Shown here: positions 22,477 to 30,829 of the stretch, one piece after another | Position numbering within the stretch: position 1 is the first letter of the stretch | Layout: every line of letters starts with the position of its first letter | Source of the DNA: an uncultured bacterium | Lineage (GTDB): Bacteria; Cyanobacteriota; Vampirovibrionia; Gastranaerophilales; Gastranaerophilaceae | Assembly (NCBI GenBank): GCA_946636615.1 | Contig: CAMPBE010000008.1 | Coordinates: 1-39,853 of the forward strand | Direction of reading: 5' to 3' | Length of the DNA stretch: 39,853 nucleotides | The notes under the pieces: model-generated | What the model was told of the DNA's origin: nothing | The model's database searches: none | Seen by the model: the letters and a program-made list of their open reading frames with translations, nothing else | Translations under genes and position numbers: made by a program

Positions 22477-23673
22477 CTAAAGCATTTCAAATTTAATTCT
22501 TTTTTTATGACTATTCAAAACTTTCTCCTGAAATTTTTTGTCATATTGTAATCTATAACCGTTCGTGAAAGCTTTTACAACAGCATTTGAAAAAGTTCTT
22601 TTTGAGCTAAAATACGACGTATGTGCAAACAATGCCGAATGTTTTGACCACACACTTGAATTATCATAAATAAATCCTGTAGGATTTTTAATATCTACTT
22701 GCAGAAGTTTTGCCATTTCATCAATTGTCAGATTACTTGCTGTAGGAAATCCAAGAGGATCTTCTCTATAATTAACCGTTATAAAAAACATACTATTTTC
22801 AACAATATATTTTAACATCAATCTGTTATAATAATTCATCGTATATTCAGGATCACCCAAATCAGAATAGAATAGCGGCAGAGGGCTTGCAAAATTTACA
22901 ATACCTGATACAGCATCTTTTGGAATACAAGCTGTTTCTGTAGCTTCCTTAAGTTTCATATAATTATTTTCTAAATCATCATCAACATTTCTAAATACCA
23001 AATGTCCGGAATCTGATACAATACCTATTTGAGCCTTTGAAAGTGCCGAAATACAAGTATTTTCAACAGGATGTTGTTTTACAAAATTTTTGACATTATC
23101 ACTTACATCTATTGTATTAAACAGATTTTCCACATCAATATAAGGTAACTTGTTAAATAAGTACTGATATGTGATAAAAGTACCTGCTGAATATCCGTAT
23201 AAAACAACATAATTTCCTTTTGCATATTCACTCATAACCATTTTGTGCAAATCATCCAAAATAGGCAACATATTATGTTGTTTTTGAACCCATATCGCAT
23301 CATGCAAAAATGCCGTAAGCATCGAACGAACTGTATAAGCTATTGTCGGGCTAAAGGCTTTTGTAAGGTCAAGTTGTTCCTGTACATATTCCAAATCCTG
23401 TTTGCTCTTGTCTCCCCAAAAGAATATTACAGGTTCATTATTAACATGATACTCTATATCGCCGGATGGTGACATTTGTTTAATTTCTTTACTGTTTTCG
23501 AATTTTTCTTTTAATACAGGATGAAATTTTTTAACGCCTTTAATGTACCAATTTTTCATCTTTTCGTTATTATTATTTGATCCGTTAATATAGATGAAAC
23601 TGACATTGTCTTGTGCAAAACAAATGTTTTGCAATAATAATATTCCTAAAATAAAAATAAAGATCTTCTTCAT
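22477..23673 (-). CDS. Exported alpha/beta-hydrolase-like protein
   Basis: A 398-aa protein with a clear signal peptide (MKKIFIFILGILLLQNICFA). The mature part has FIYINGSNN, then VVLYGYSAGTFITY, a G-x-S-x-G nucleophile elbow with S162. A conserved-looking His appears late (SALFAHTSYF). This fits an alpha/beta hydrolase (lipase/esterase-like), but the family is not one I can name. An in-frame ATG at 23709 would place 12 residues before the signal peptide, so 23673 is chosen; TAGAAT ends 7 nt before it and no SD is seen. First gene of the operon with the 190-aa protein and nagZ. Substrate unknown. Confidence 0.72.
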   Translation of the reverse strand: MKKIFIFILGILLLQNICFAQDNVSFIYINGSNNNNEKMKNWYIKGVKKFHPVLKEKFENSKEIKQMSPSGDIEYHVNNEPVIFFWGDKSKQDLEYVQEQLDLTKAFSPTIAYTVRSMLTAFLHDAIWVQKQHNMLPILDDLHKMVMSEYAKGNYVVLYGYSAGTFITYQYLFNKLPYIDVENLFNTIDVSDNVKNFVKQHPVENTCISALSKAQIGIVSDSGHLVFRNVDDDLENNYMKLKEATETACIPKDAVSGIVNFASPLPLFYSDLGDPEYTMNYYNRLMLKYIVENSMFFITVNYREDPLGFPTASNLTIDEMAKLLQVDIKNPTGFIYDNSSVWSKHSALFAHTSYFSSKRTFSNAVVKAFTNGYRLQYDKKFQEKVLNSHKKRIKFEML

Positions 23674-23680
23674 AATAATT

Positions 23681-23686
23681 ATTCTA
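23681..23686 (-). promoter_or_regulatory. Possible -10 of the hydrolase-like operon
   Basis: TAGAAT ends 7 nt before the chosen ATG (23673), which lacks an SD. No convincing -35, so this is weak support. Confidence 0.3.
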
Positions 23687-23767
23687 CTATAAAAAAATTT
23701 ACTTTTCATATTAAAGTGAAAATTTTTTGCAAATTATTGCAAATTGTGAATTTTATTATTTGTAGGA

Positions 23768-23796
23768 TTGACAAAAAATTTTATTTCTATTATCTT
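23768..23796 (+). promoter_or_regulatory. Promoter of the 244-aa gene, shared 19-bp block
   Basis: A perfect -35 TTGACA (23768-23773), a 17-nt spacer, and TATCTT (23791-23796; TATTAT at 23789-23794 is an alternative). The first 19 bp equal the block upstream of the 793-aa gene at 12858. Confidence 0.55.
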
Positions 23797-23837
23797 TGTA
23801 GCAAAAAATATGTGTATCTAATGGTGGGGTATGTAAA

Positions 23838-24572
23838 ATGCAAGTACAGCCGATTTCTCTTTTAACACTTTGCTCTGAGACTATTACTTGTTCCTCTGAT
23901 ATTTCAAAAAGAGCAAATTTGAATATTCAACAAAAGGATTCATTTAGTCCTTCTTTTCAAGGGTTTAACAAACTTATGGAAACTTTTTCATCAACCAATT
24001 ACTTAAAAGAAAACAAGCTAGAAGATGCGTTTGGCAAACTTTTTAGTGAATTAGTATCTTCAAATGATATTTTAAAAAAAGCCGACTTTTTAGAAATTGA
24101 AAATATTTATCAAAAAAGCGGTTTTAGGGGGTTAATGCATGAACTTTGGATAGCTAGCCCTCAACAGAGTCTTAAAAAACTTATTGAAAAAGCAGAAGGA
24201 GAATCTGTTACTTTGGCAAGTAAAGATGATAAACCTGTGTTTGAAATTATAAATATGGGAAAACAAGGTTTTTGGAATACTCTATTTAATAGAAAATATG
24301 CACCTAGAGATACCAAACTAATTTTTACAACACCTGATGAAAAATTTTTAATGGAATTTGGATTAGATGAGAATGGGGCTTGTCAAATTTGTCAAAAAAG
24401 AATAGGTGAAACTGTTTATACAACATTTCATCACTCAACGGGAAATCGTAAAATTCTTGCAATACATCCGCATGGCATAGGGAATTCTGAAACATATTAC
24501 TTTAAACCTAATGGTGCCAGTGATTTTTTGAAAAATTATATTCAAGGCGGCCCTGTGACAAATATCTGGTAA
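23838..24572 (+). CDS. Lineage-specific 244-aa protein with N-terminal F-Q-G motif
   Basis: A 244-aa protein that I do not recognise. The N-terminal region of about 45 residues is Ser/Thr-rich and ends in SPSFQGFNK. A globular part follows with helices (about 48-120) and a strand-rich, aromatic C-terminal region (DTKLIFTTPDEKFLMEF, TVYTTFHHS). There is a Cys pair at CQICQK (C-x2-C). No classical signal peptide. The SD-like GGTGGGG lies before the ATG. The leader-plus-motif layout and the promoter block match the 793-aa orphan at 10433, so I treat them as members of one lineage-specific family type by architecture, not by full-length homology. Confidence 0.7.
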   Translation: MQVQPISLLTLCSETITCSSDISKRANLNIQQKDSFSPSFQGFNKLMETFSSTNYLKENKLEDAFGKLFSELVSSNDILKKADFLEIENIYQKSGFRGLMHELWIASPQQSLKKLIEKAEGESVTLASKDDKPVFEIINMGKQGFWNTLFNRKYAPRDTKLIFTTPDEKFLMEFGLDENGACQICQKRIGETVYTTFHHSTGNRKILAIHPHGIGNSETYYFKPNGASDFLKNYIQGGPVTNIW

Positions 24573-24588
24573 TACAGTTTTATTTTCA

Positions 24589-24597
24589 TGATAAAAT
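24589..24597 (+). promoter_or_regulatory. Extended -10 for leaderless ribE
   Basis: TGATAAAAT ends 6 nt before the ribE ATG; no SD and no clear -35. The same 9-mer is found before the FMN reductase and ferritin genes. Confidence 0.55.
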
Positions 24598-24603
24598 ACA
24601 AAT

Positions 24604-25200
24604 ATGTTTACAGGGATTGTAGAAGAAATAGGATTAATAAAAAGTTTTGACGGTGAAAAACTTGTTGTAGAATGTAAAAAAGTTTTGGAAAATACAAAAA
24701 TAGGCGATAGTATAGCAATTGACGGTTGCTGTCAGACCGTAGTATCAATATCAGAAAATACATTTTGTGCAAATGTTAGTGAGGAAACTCTGAGAGTAAC
24801 AAAAGGGTTTAAATCTGCATCAAATGTAAATCTTGAAAGAGCAATCACTCCAACAACGAGGATGGGTGGACATATTGTTCAGGGACATATTGACGGAGTA
24901 GCAAAATATTGTGGTAACAGCAAATTTGAAATTCCTGAAGATTTAGAAAAATATATTGTTTATAAGGGTTCAATTTCTATTGACGGAGTGAGTTTGACAG
25001 TTGCAAGTATAGAAAATAATATATTTAGTGTCGCAATAATTCCGCATACATTGGAAAATACAACTTTAAAAAATCTTAAAGCTGGTGATTGGGTTAATAT
25101 TGAAACAGATATTTTAGGCAGATATGTTGAAAAATTTTTGTCTGTGAAGAATAATAGCAATATAACAATGGATTTTTTAGCAGAAAACGGGTTTATGTAA
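24604..25200 (+). CDS. ribE: Riboflavin synthase, alpha subunit
   Basis: A 198-aa enzyme that dismutates two 6,7-dimethyl-8-ribityllumazine molecules to riboflavin, the last step of the pathway. Two lumazine-binding repeats are present. The first starts MFTGIVEEIG with GDSIAIDGCCQTV; GGHIVQGHIDGVA lies at the junction; the second has KGSISIDGVSLTVAS and IPHTLENTTL. Length is normal. The ATG has no SD and sits 6 nt after an extended -10, so the mRNA is probably leaderless. ribBA follows with no gap. The 31-nt upstream gap rules out an FMN riboswitch here. Confidence 0.96.
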   Translation: MFTGIVEEIGLIKSFDGEKLVVECKKVLENTKIGDSIAIDGCCQTVVSISENTFCANVSEETLRVTKGFKSASNVNLERAITPTTRMGGHIVQGHIDGVAKYCGNSKFEIPEDLEKYIVYKGSISIDGVSLTVASIENNIFSVAIIPHTLENTTLKNLKAGDWVNIETDILGRYVEKFLSVKNNSNITMDFLAENGFM

Positions 25201-26409
25201 ATGGAAAATTTTAAATTTGATAGTATAGAAGACGCATTAGAAGATTTTAAAAACGGCAAAATGATTATAGTTGCCGATGATGAGGACCGAGAAAATGAAG
25301 GCGATATAATTTGTTCAGGTCAAATGGTTACGCCTGAGGTAATACAATTTATGGCAGAAAATGCAAAAGGACTTATTTGTCTTGCTATTGCTCCTGAAAT
25401 TGCAGACAAAATGCAATTACCTCAAATGGTAGAACAAAATTCAGAATCTATGAAAACTGCATTTACCGTAAGTATTGATGCTGCAGAAAAATATGGCGTT
25501 ACTACAGGTATTTCCGCATTTGACAGAGCAAAAACTATAGAAGTATGTCTTGCGCATGATGCACAACCGTCAGACCTTAGAAGACCTGGACATTTGTTTC
25601 CCTGTGTAGCAAGGCAGGGTGGTGTTTTGACAAGAACAGGTCATACGGAAGCCGTTGTTGATATGGCAAGATTATGCGGACATATTCCTGCAGGTGCTAT
25701 GTGTGAAGTTATGGGACATGATGGACATATGGCAAAAAGAGATGAATTATATAAATTTGCAAAAGAACATAATCTTAAATTTATATCTGTTGCTGAATTA
25801 ATCGCCTATCGTCTAAAATCAGAAAAAATTGTTACCCGAGAAGCTGAGGCACATTTACCAACACAGTTTGGAGAATTTGATATTTACGGCTATGTAAACA
25901 AAATAACAGGTCAAGAAAGCGTTGCACTCGTTAAAGATGATGGTTCAGATAAAATTCCTCTGATAAGGGTTCACAGTGAATGTTTAACAGGTGATATTTT
26001 CGGAAGCCTTAAATGTGATTGCAACTATCAATTACATACTGCTATGCAAATGATTGATAAATATGGTAAAGGAGCAGTAATATACATGAAAGGCCATGAA
26101 GGCAGAGGAATCGGAATAATAAATAAAATTAAAGCATACCACCTGCAAGAAGAAGGACAAGATACTGTTGAAGCTAATATTTCTCTGGGATTTAAACCGG
26201 ATTTGAGAGATTACGGTATGGGCGCACAAATTATTCTTGATTTGGGATTTAATAATTTTAACTTAATTACCAACAATCCTAAAAAAATCATCGGTTTGAA
26301 CGGTTACGGTTTGACGGTTCATGATATAGTTAAAATAGAACCGCAAATTAATTCATATAACAAACGCTATATGGAAACCAAAAAAGAAAAAATGCAACAT
26401 ATGTTTTAA
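25201..26409 (+). CDS. ribBA: Bifunctional DHBP synthase / GTP cyclohydrolase II
   Basis: A 402-aa fusion. The N-half (about 1-205) makes 3,4-dihydroxy-2-butanone 4-phosphate: DDEDRENEGDI, TGISAFDRAKT and RPGHLFPCVARQGGVLTRTGHTEA are intact. The C-half (about 206-402) is GTP cyclohydrolase II with RVHSECLTGDIFGSLKCDC (three zinc Cys) and GHEGRGIGIINKIKAY. Both branches of riboflavin input are thus covered by one protein. The ATG follows the ribE stop codon immediately, and only a weak SD (CGGG) is visible, so it relies on coupling. ribD and ribH are not in this window. Confidence 0.97.
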   Translation: MENFKFDSIEDALEDFKNGKMIIVADDEDRENEGDIICSGQMVTPEVIQFMAENAKGLICLAIAPEIADKMQLPQMVEQNSESMKTAFTVSIDAAEKYGVTTGISAFDRAKTIEVCLAHDAQPSDLRRPGHLFPCVARQGGVLTRTGHTEAVVDMARLCGHIPAGAMCEVMGHDGHMAKRDELYKFAKEHNLKFISVAELIAYRLKSEKIVTREAEAHLPTQFGEFDIYGYVNKITGQESVALVKDDGSDKIPLIRVHSECLTGDIFGSLKCDCNYQLHTAMQMIDKYGKGAVIYMKGHEGRGIGIINKIKAYHLQEEGQDTVEANISLGFKPDLRDYGMGAQIILDLGFNNFNLITNNPKKIIGLNGYGLTVHDIVKIEPQINSYNKRYMETKKEKMQHMF

Positions 26410-26410
26410 T

Positions 26411-26556
26411 GAGGGTACTAAGGTGCTATGATACTAAGGCATTAAGTATTTATATAAAAATGTCTAAACGTAACTTTAACGAAATAACAAACTGATGAAA
26501 ACTTATTGCCCTAATGCCTTAATAACTTTATAACTTTATAAAAAAAGGAATTTAAG
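26411..26556. repeat. Intergenic repeat region between ribBA and GNAT gene
   Basis: An AT-rich block with inverted arms TAAGGCATTA (26435-26444) and TAATGCCTTA (26512-26521) and a direct repeat TACTAAGG. Its right end, read on the minus strand as AAAGTTATAAAGTTAT, resembles AAAGTTATAAAGTCAATAAG at 39412-39431, which suggests one dispersed repeat family. Confidence 0.5.
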
Positions 26557-27582
26557 ATGCTACCATATATTCACGAAGAAGATGAAAAAGATAATCAAAT
26601 TTTTGAGGCAAGACTGTTAACAAAAAATGACTATAAAGGTTTTGCACCCGTTTACAACGACTTTATAGAAAAAGCCGTTAGTGAATATATGTTTGAACTC
26701 GAACCTTTAGGTTATGAAGATTTTATAGATTCTGTTGAAAAAAAACTTATAGAATGTTTAGTTTTATATGAAAATACAATTCCTGTTGCTTTTTTAGTTT
26801 ATACTACAGCAATTTCTGAAGCTATAGAACTGAATATAATTCATTCTTTTCAAATGGAAAATACTACTGAAAGAAGTATGTATCTTGTCAAAAAATTTTT
26901 GGAACTTACGAAGTCTGAAAGAATGGATAAAATTGTTTGCTACCCAATGCTCGGAAACCAACAAAAACTTGTCGGAGATATTGCAAAATATGGATTCAAA
27001 TTTGTAGGAATTGCAGTTTTAAGGTTTATGATGTCAGGTACAAATTCCCGTGATATCTTGAAAATGGCAGAGTTGTCAGAGCTACCGGAAGGTTATAGTT
27101 TTGTTGAATGGGATGATAAATACTATGATGATGCGGTAGTTGTTATTCAAGAAGGGTTTGAAAACAGTGCAGATGCTTTATTTGACCCCAGATTTAAAAC
27201 TATTGAAGGCACACAAGATATAATGACAAAAGTTGTTAAAAGCCTTTATGCAGAATTCTTACCTGAGGCCACAACTGTCATGTTATATAATAATGAACCT
27301 GTTGGTTTTTGTTTTATGAATCTTACAGGCGGTAAAATAGCTAATATTCCGCTTGTCTCAATAAAAAAAGCACATCAGGGAAAAGGTTTGTCAAAACATA
27401 TGCTAAAAAAATCGGTAGAAAAACTTATTGAATGGGTTGATAATGGCAAAAAACCGATTACTGAAGTTAATACAACAACAGAAACCAACAATTTTCAAGC
27501 TTTAAAAATGTATAGAAATTTAGGATTTAAAGAAGATTATAATTATCCTCAATCTTATTTGCCTGTAAAAGAAGATGTTTAA
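26557..27582 (+). CDS. GNAT-family N-acetyltransferase, two-domain
   Basis: A 341-aa cytosolic protein with two GNAT-like halves. The C-terminal half has the acetyl-CoA-binding pattern (IPLVSIKKAHQGKGLSKHMLKKS, i.e. Q/R-x2-G-x-G/A) and the ending TNNFQALKMYRNLGFKED that is typical of GNATs. The N-terminal half (about 10-155) resembles a degenerate GNAT fold. The substrate is unknown; GNATs acetylate amines of small molecules, proteins or antibiotics. SD AAGGAA precedes the ATG. It stands alone, converging with gloA. Confidence 0.82.
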   Translation: MLPYIHEEDEKDNQIFEARLLTKNDYKGFAPVYNDFIEKAVSEYMFELEPLGYEDFIDSVEKKLIECLVLYENTIPVAFLVYTTAISEAIELNIIHSFQMENTTERSMYLVKKFLELTKSERMDKIVCYPMLGNQQKLVGDIAKYGFKFVGIAVLRFMMSGTNSRDILKMAELSELPEGYSFVEWDDKYYDDAVVVIQEGFENSADALFDPRFKTIEGTQDIMTKVVKSLYAEFLPEATTVMLYNNEPVGFCFMNLTGGKIANIPLVSIKKAHQGKGLSKHMLKKSVEKLIEWVDNGKKPITEVNTTTETNNFQALKMYRNLGFKEDYNYPQSYLPVKEDV

Positions 27583-27587
27583 ATTAT

Positions 27588-27962
27588 TTAGTCTTGTATA
27601 ATTTCTATTTCATTTCCATCAGGATCCTGAATAAAAGCTATAATTGAATTAACCTCTTCCATGAAAAACGGTTCACAAGTATATTCATAACCCATTGAGT
27701 GGAGTTTTTTACCAAATTCTGCCATTGAATCAACACCAAATGCAAAATGTCCAAATGCATTACCGTTTTCATATCCGTTTTCGGGATTTTCAAAATTTGC
27801 AGTTAATTCTATCTGGGTTTGACCGTCTGAGTCACTCAAAAAATACAATAAACAATCATCTAATTTTACTGTCCTTACCAAATTCATATCAAGTAATTTT
27901 GTATAAAAATCCAATGATTTATCTGAATCTTTTACCCTTATCATTGCATGTAAAAATTTCAT
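27588..27962 (-). CDS. gloA: Lactoylglutathione lyase (glyoxalase I)
   Basis: A 124-aa VOC-superfamily protein that matches glyoxalase I, which isomerises the methylglyoxal hemithioacetal. Metal ligands fit H5 (FLHAMIRVKD), the Glu of QIELT, the His of FGHFAFGVD and the Glu near the end (DPDGNEIEIIQ). Length is typical. A strong SD (GAGGAG) precedes the ATG. The gap to the 373-aa gene upstream is 24 nt, so co-transcription is plausible. Another VOC function cannot be fully excluded. Confidence 0.85.
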   Translation of the reverse strand: MKFLHAMIRVKDSDKSLDFYTKLLDMNLVRTVKLDDCLLYFLSDSDGQTQIELTANFENPENGYENGNAFGHFAFGVDSMAEFGKKLHSMGYEYTCEPFFMEEVNSIIAFIQDPDGNEIEIIQD

Positions 27963-27986
27963 TTTTTCTCCTCTTTATAATATTTT

Positions 27987-29108
27987 TTAATCAACATGTG
28001 ATACAATTCCGTTTGATGTATTTTTATCAATTTCTATAACATGCCTGATAATCGTATGTGCCATTAAAAGCAAATACGGATTAATTTCATTTGTATCAGA
28101 CATATTAATTTTTGCTTGCGGTTTTTCCTGAGCATTATTTACTGTTGTTTGACTGCTTGTATCAAATGATACCACAGATTCCATTGAATAATGTTTTTCA
28201 TCTCCTTCAATACGCAATAATAACTCATCTTTTGGAAATTCTTTTACACACTCAATATTTACGTGTACAGAATTTGAATTTTCCAAAACCAATGTTGCAA
28301 CCACATTTCCATAATTAAGGGTTGTAATCGTAATTATCAAAATGCTGTCAGATTCATCACCTGATGATCCTTTTTCTATTTCTATATCAAACCCAACTCC
28401 TTCCTGCAAAGGAAGCCAAGGAAGGTATAAAAGCATTAACAATTTCATTGTTTGTGCAGCATCATTTTTTGATGCAGCTGCTACACTTGCATTAATTAAT
28501 TTTGCAGATTCTTTCAATTGAGATATATCTTGTATTCCAAGTTTAGCGGAATTTGCCATAGTTGTAATCAATTTTGCTATAGCATCTTTTCCGTTAGCTT
28601 GAATCATTGCAGAAATATCAAGTAAGTTTATCATTCCGTTTTGTGATAAAGGAAGATTTCTTAAAGATGTTTGAAATTGATTCAATATAGCTTTATTGCC
28701 TGTTAAAATCATATTTTGAGCTTCTGTTAAAGATAATCCCTGAAGTTGAGCCAGAATTTGTGCTTGGGTCTGAGATAAAGCGTTTCTTTGCATATTAATT
28801 TGATTTGCAAACTGTTGATTTAATTGCGCCAATGAAATATTTCTTTGGAGCATATATACAAGCTCGTTCATATTTTTAGGCAGTTTCATCATATCTTTTA
28901 CATACATTGACTGATCAACTCCTGCCATCTCAGCCATTTGCGGTGCCGGCATGTTAGGAGCCGGTGATTTTGGCGCAGGCGGAGGCGCTTGCGGAGCTTG
29001 AGGGGCAGGTGTAAACTGCTGAGGAGCTTTTGGGGCTCTTGATTGTGAATTTAGAGCTTGATAATTTACAAATTTCGAAATTAAATTATTTAAATTTATG
29101 TCCGCCAT
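27987..29108 (-). CDS. Hypothetical protein with Pro-rich linker (373 aa)
   Basis: A 373-aa protein that I do not recognise. Order: a short helix (1-18), a Pro/Ala/Gln-rich disordered linker (about 25-58), a long Gln/Leu/Asn-rich helical part (about 70-210), a strand-rich domain (about 225-310, LPWLPLQEGVGFDIEIEKG and ITITTLNYGNVVATLVLE) and a short tail. The strand domain vaguely recalls the C-terminal domain of FliK-like hook-length proteins, but I would not name it so. No signal peptide. There is no SD; TATAAT ends 6 nt before the ATG. The next gene upstream on this strand is the 503-aa TPR protein, and gloA follows. Confidence 0.7.
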   Translation of the reverse strand: MADINLNNLISKFVNYQALNSQSRAPKAPQQFTPAPQAPQAPPPAPKSPAPNMPAPQMAEMAGVDQSMYVKDMMKLPKNMNELVYMLQRNISLAQLNQQFANQINMQRNALSQTQAQILAQLQGLSLTEAQNMILTGNKAILNQFQTSLRNLPLSQNGMINLLDISAMIQANGKDAIAKLITTMANSAKLGIQDISQLKESAKLINASVAAASKNDAAQTMKLLMLLYLPWLPLQEGVGFDIEIEKGSSGDESDSILIITITTLNYGNVVATLVLENSNSVHVNIECVKEFPKDELLLRIEGDEKHYSMESVVSFDTSSQTTVNNAQEKPQAKINMSDTNEINPYLLLMAHTIIRHVIEIDKNTSNGIVSHVD

Positions 29109-29114
29109 ACGTTA

Positions 29115-29142
29115 ATTATACTGATTTTAGGTATTTTGGCAA
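29115..29142 (-). promoter_or_regulatory. Leaderless promoter of the 373-aa gene
   Basis: TTGCCA (29142-29137), a 16-nt spacer, a perfect TATAAT (29120-29115), then 6 nt to the ATG at 29108. No SD is present. Confidence 0.65.
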
Positions 29143-29153
29143 GATTTAAATTA

Positions 29154-30665
29154 TCATAACAAACCTAAGCTGTTTAACTTTTCACTGATTTCGTTCATCA
29201 AATTTATATCATCTGTTTGTTGAGCATAATTTTGTGCTTTTGTCAAAAGTCCTTTTGCCTTTGAAACGTTGCTAAATTCAACCATAATATCAGCAGCTTT
29301 TGTATAATTTTGTGCAGCTTTTAATGGAGAATCAGCATCAACATAATGTTTTACGGCTTGTGAATATGATTTCAATGCTTTTTGAGGTTCTCCAAATGCT
29401 TCGTATGCATTGCCAAAACTTGCTGATACAAAGCCTTTTACTCTGTTGTTAGTTGTTTGTTCTGCCAAACCGTCAGCAACAGAAAAATATTCAAAAGCTT
29501 CACTGTCATACATATCGGTAAATATATTACCCATTTTTGTCAAAGATGTTGACTGTGCTGCAAGATTTTCTGCTTCTCCTGCAAAAGAAATTGAATTAAA
29601 ATAATGGTCAAGTGCCGGTTTTATCTGGTTTACATCATCATAAATTTGAGCCATTGAGTAATGAGCTTTTGTTTTTACATTATTATCAGTTGTATTTTGT
29701 ATTGACTGATTATAACTTTTCAGGGCTTCAGCAAAGAAGGAATGATCATCATAGATTTTTCCGACTTCATAAAAAATCTTTGATTTTGTTTCGGTATCAC
29801 CAACCTCATCGGCTCTTTCCATTGCTTTACGGAATTGCATAATTGCCTTTTCAGGTTCATTTGCATAGGCAAGTTTTTTGGATTGAATAAATAAAGATTT
29901 TAATTCTTTATCTTGAGGAATAAATGCAACAACTTTTGAATTTGTTTCAATTTCTTTTTGAATAGGTTCAACAACAGTGTCATTTACTACAGCTTTTTCC
30001 TCAACTTTTGCTTGCTCAGATGTACTTCCTTCAGGAAATTTAACCAAGAATTGAGGATTTATCTGATTTTCATCATATTTAAAATCAATTTGTTGTAAAA
30101 ATAAAGCATCAACCCAATTTTCTACAACTTTTGAATCTTTGTTAAGAGTTTCCGAGATATAACCATCAAGAATTGATGATGCATTTTTTAAATTTGACTT
30201 AATTAATTTTGAATTTGGATTATCTTTTGTAACCTGTTTTTCAATTAGAGATAAATATCCTTCAACTTCTTCTTTAAGGTTATCCGGAGTACCTATAGCA
30301 ACAGAAGTGTTTCTAAAATCTTTTAAAATTTGTGCAATATTTATAACAGGATTTCTACCGGACAAGTCTTTTGTCGGTGCAATTTGTTGAACTTCTGTTC
30401 CGGCAGTAGCATTTTGGGAATTTCTTGCTTGCGCTTGAATTTGAGAACGCATTTGACGCCAATCAACTTGCTGCTCTTGATTTTGATACGCAGGAGTATA
30501 AGAAGGCTTGTTTTGTTCTACATACTGCAAACCTTTACTTTTTGAATCTTGATTGGTTTGTTCTTCTCTATTGGCTGATTGCGTATTTTCTTCATCTTGT
30601 TTTCTTTTTACAAGACTTTTAGCATCTTTTGCCAAGTATGGTCTTTGGAAAATCCCGTTTAACAT
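29154..30665 (-). CDS. TPR-repeat protein with long disordered N-terminus (503 aa)
   Basis: A 503-aa protein. Residues 1-110 are Gln/Asn/Lys-rich and look disordered. A helical part follows (about 115-200), then a spacer, then about six TPR-type repeats of about 40 residues (250-500), for example KAIMQFRKAMERADEVGD, EALKSYNQSIQNTTDN and KALKSYSQAVKHYVDADS. The 40-residue period recalls Rapsyn/LGN-type TPRs. No signal peptide or TM. SD AGGA precedes the ATG. The function is probably protein scaffolding. It may act with the 373-aa protein encoded next on this strand (inference). Confidence 0.8.
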   Translation of the reverse strand: MLNGIFQRPYLAKDAKSLVKRKQDEENTQSANREEQTNQDSKSKGLQYVEQNKPSYTPAYQNQEQQVDWRQMRSQIQAQARNSQNATAGTEVQQIAPTKDLSGRNPVINIAQILKDFRNTSVAIGTPDNLKEEVEGYLSLIEKQVTKDNPNSKLIKSNLKNASSILDGYISETLNKDSKVVENWVDALFLQQIDFKYDENQINPQFLVKFPEGSTSEQAKVEEKAVVNDTVVEPIQKEIETNSKVVAFIPQDKELKSLFIQSKKLAYANEPEKAIMQFRKAMERADEVGDTETKSKIFYEVGKIYDDHSFFAEALKSYNQSIQNTTDNNVKTKAHYSMAQIYDDVNQIKPALDHYFNSISFAGEAENLAAQSTSLTKMGNIFTDMYDSEAFEYFSVADGLAEQTTNNRVKGFVSASFGNAYEAFGEPQKALKSYSQAVKHYVDADSPLKAAQNYTKAADIMVEFSNVSKAKGLLTKAQNYAQQTDDINLMNEISEKLNSLGLL

Positions 30666-30794
30666 AATATTCCTACCCGACTCTACTATACATTAATTCT
30701 TGCCTTATGTGTTCATACTTTCGTATGAATTCTACAATATTTATTTAAGGTTATTTTTATATAAGTCAAATAATGTAATTTATAAAATATAATT

Positions 30795-30823
30795 TTGATA
30801 AATTGTCATGTACATGATAATAT
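30795..30823 (+). promoter_or_regulatory. Leaderless dnaG-rpoD promoter with operator-like palindrome
   Basis: TTGATA (30795-30800), a 17-nt spacer, TAATAT (30818-30823), then 6 nt to the ATG at 30830. The perfect palindrome TCATGTACATGA (30806-30817) fills the end of the spacer and touches the -10. Confidence 0.7.
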
Positions 30824-30829
30824 TCTGGT

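Noticed and set aside
24573-24603. FMN riboswitch upstream of ribE
   Set aside because: Only 31 nt separate the genes, and the promoter -10 lies 6 nt before ATG, so there is no leader RNA.
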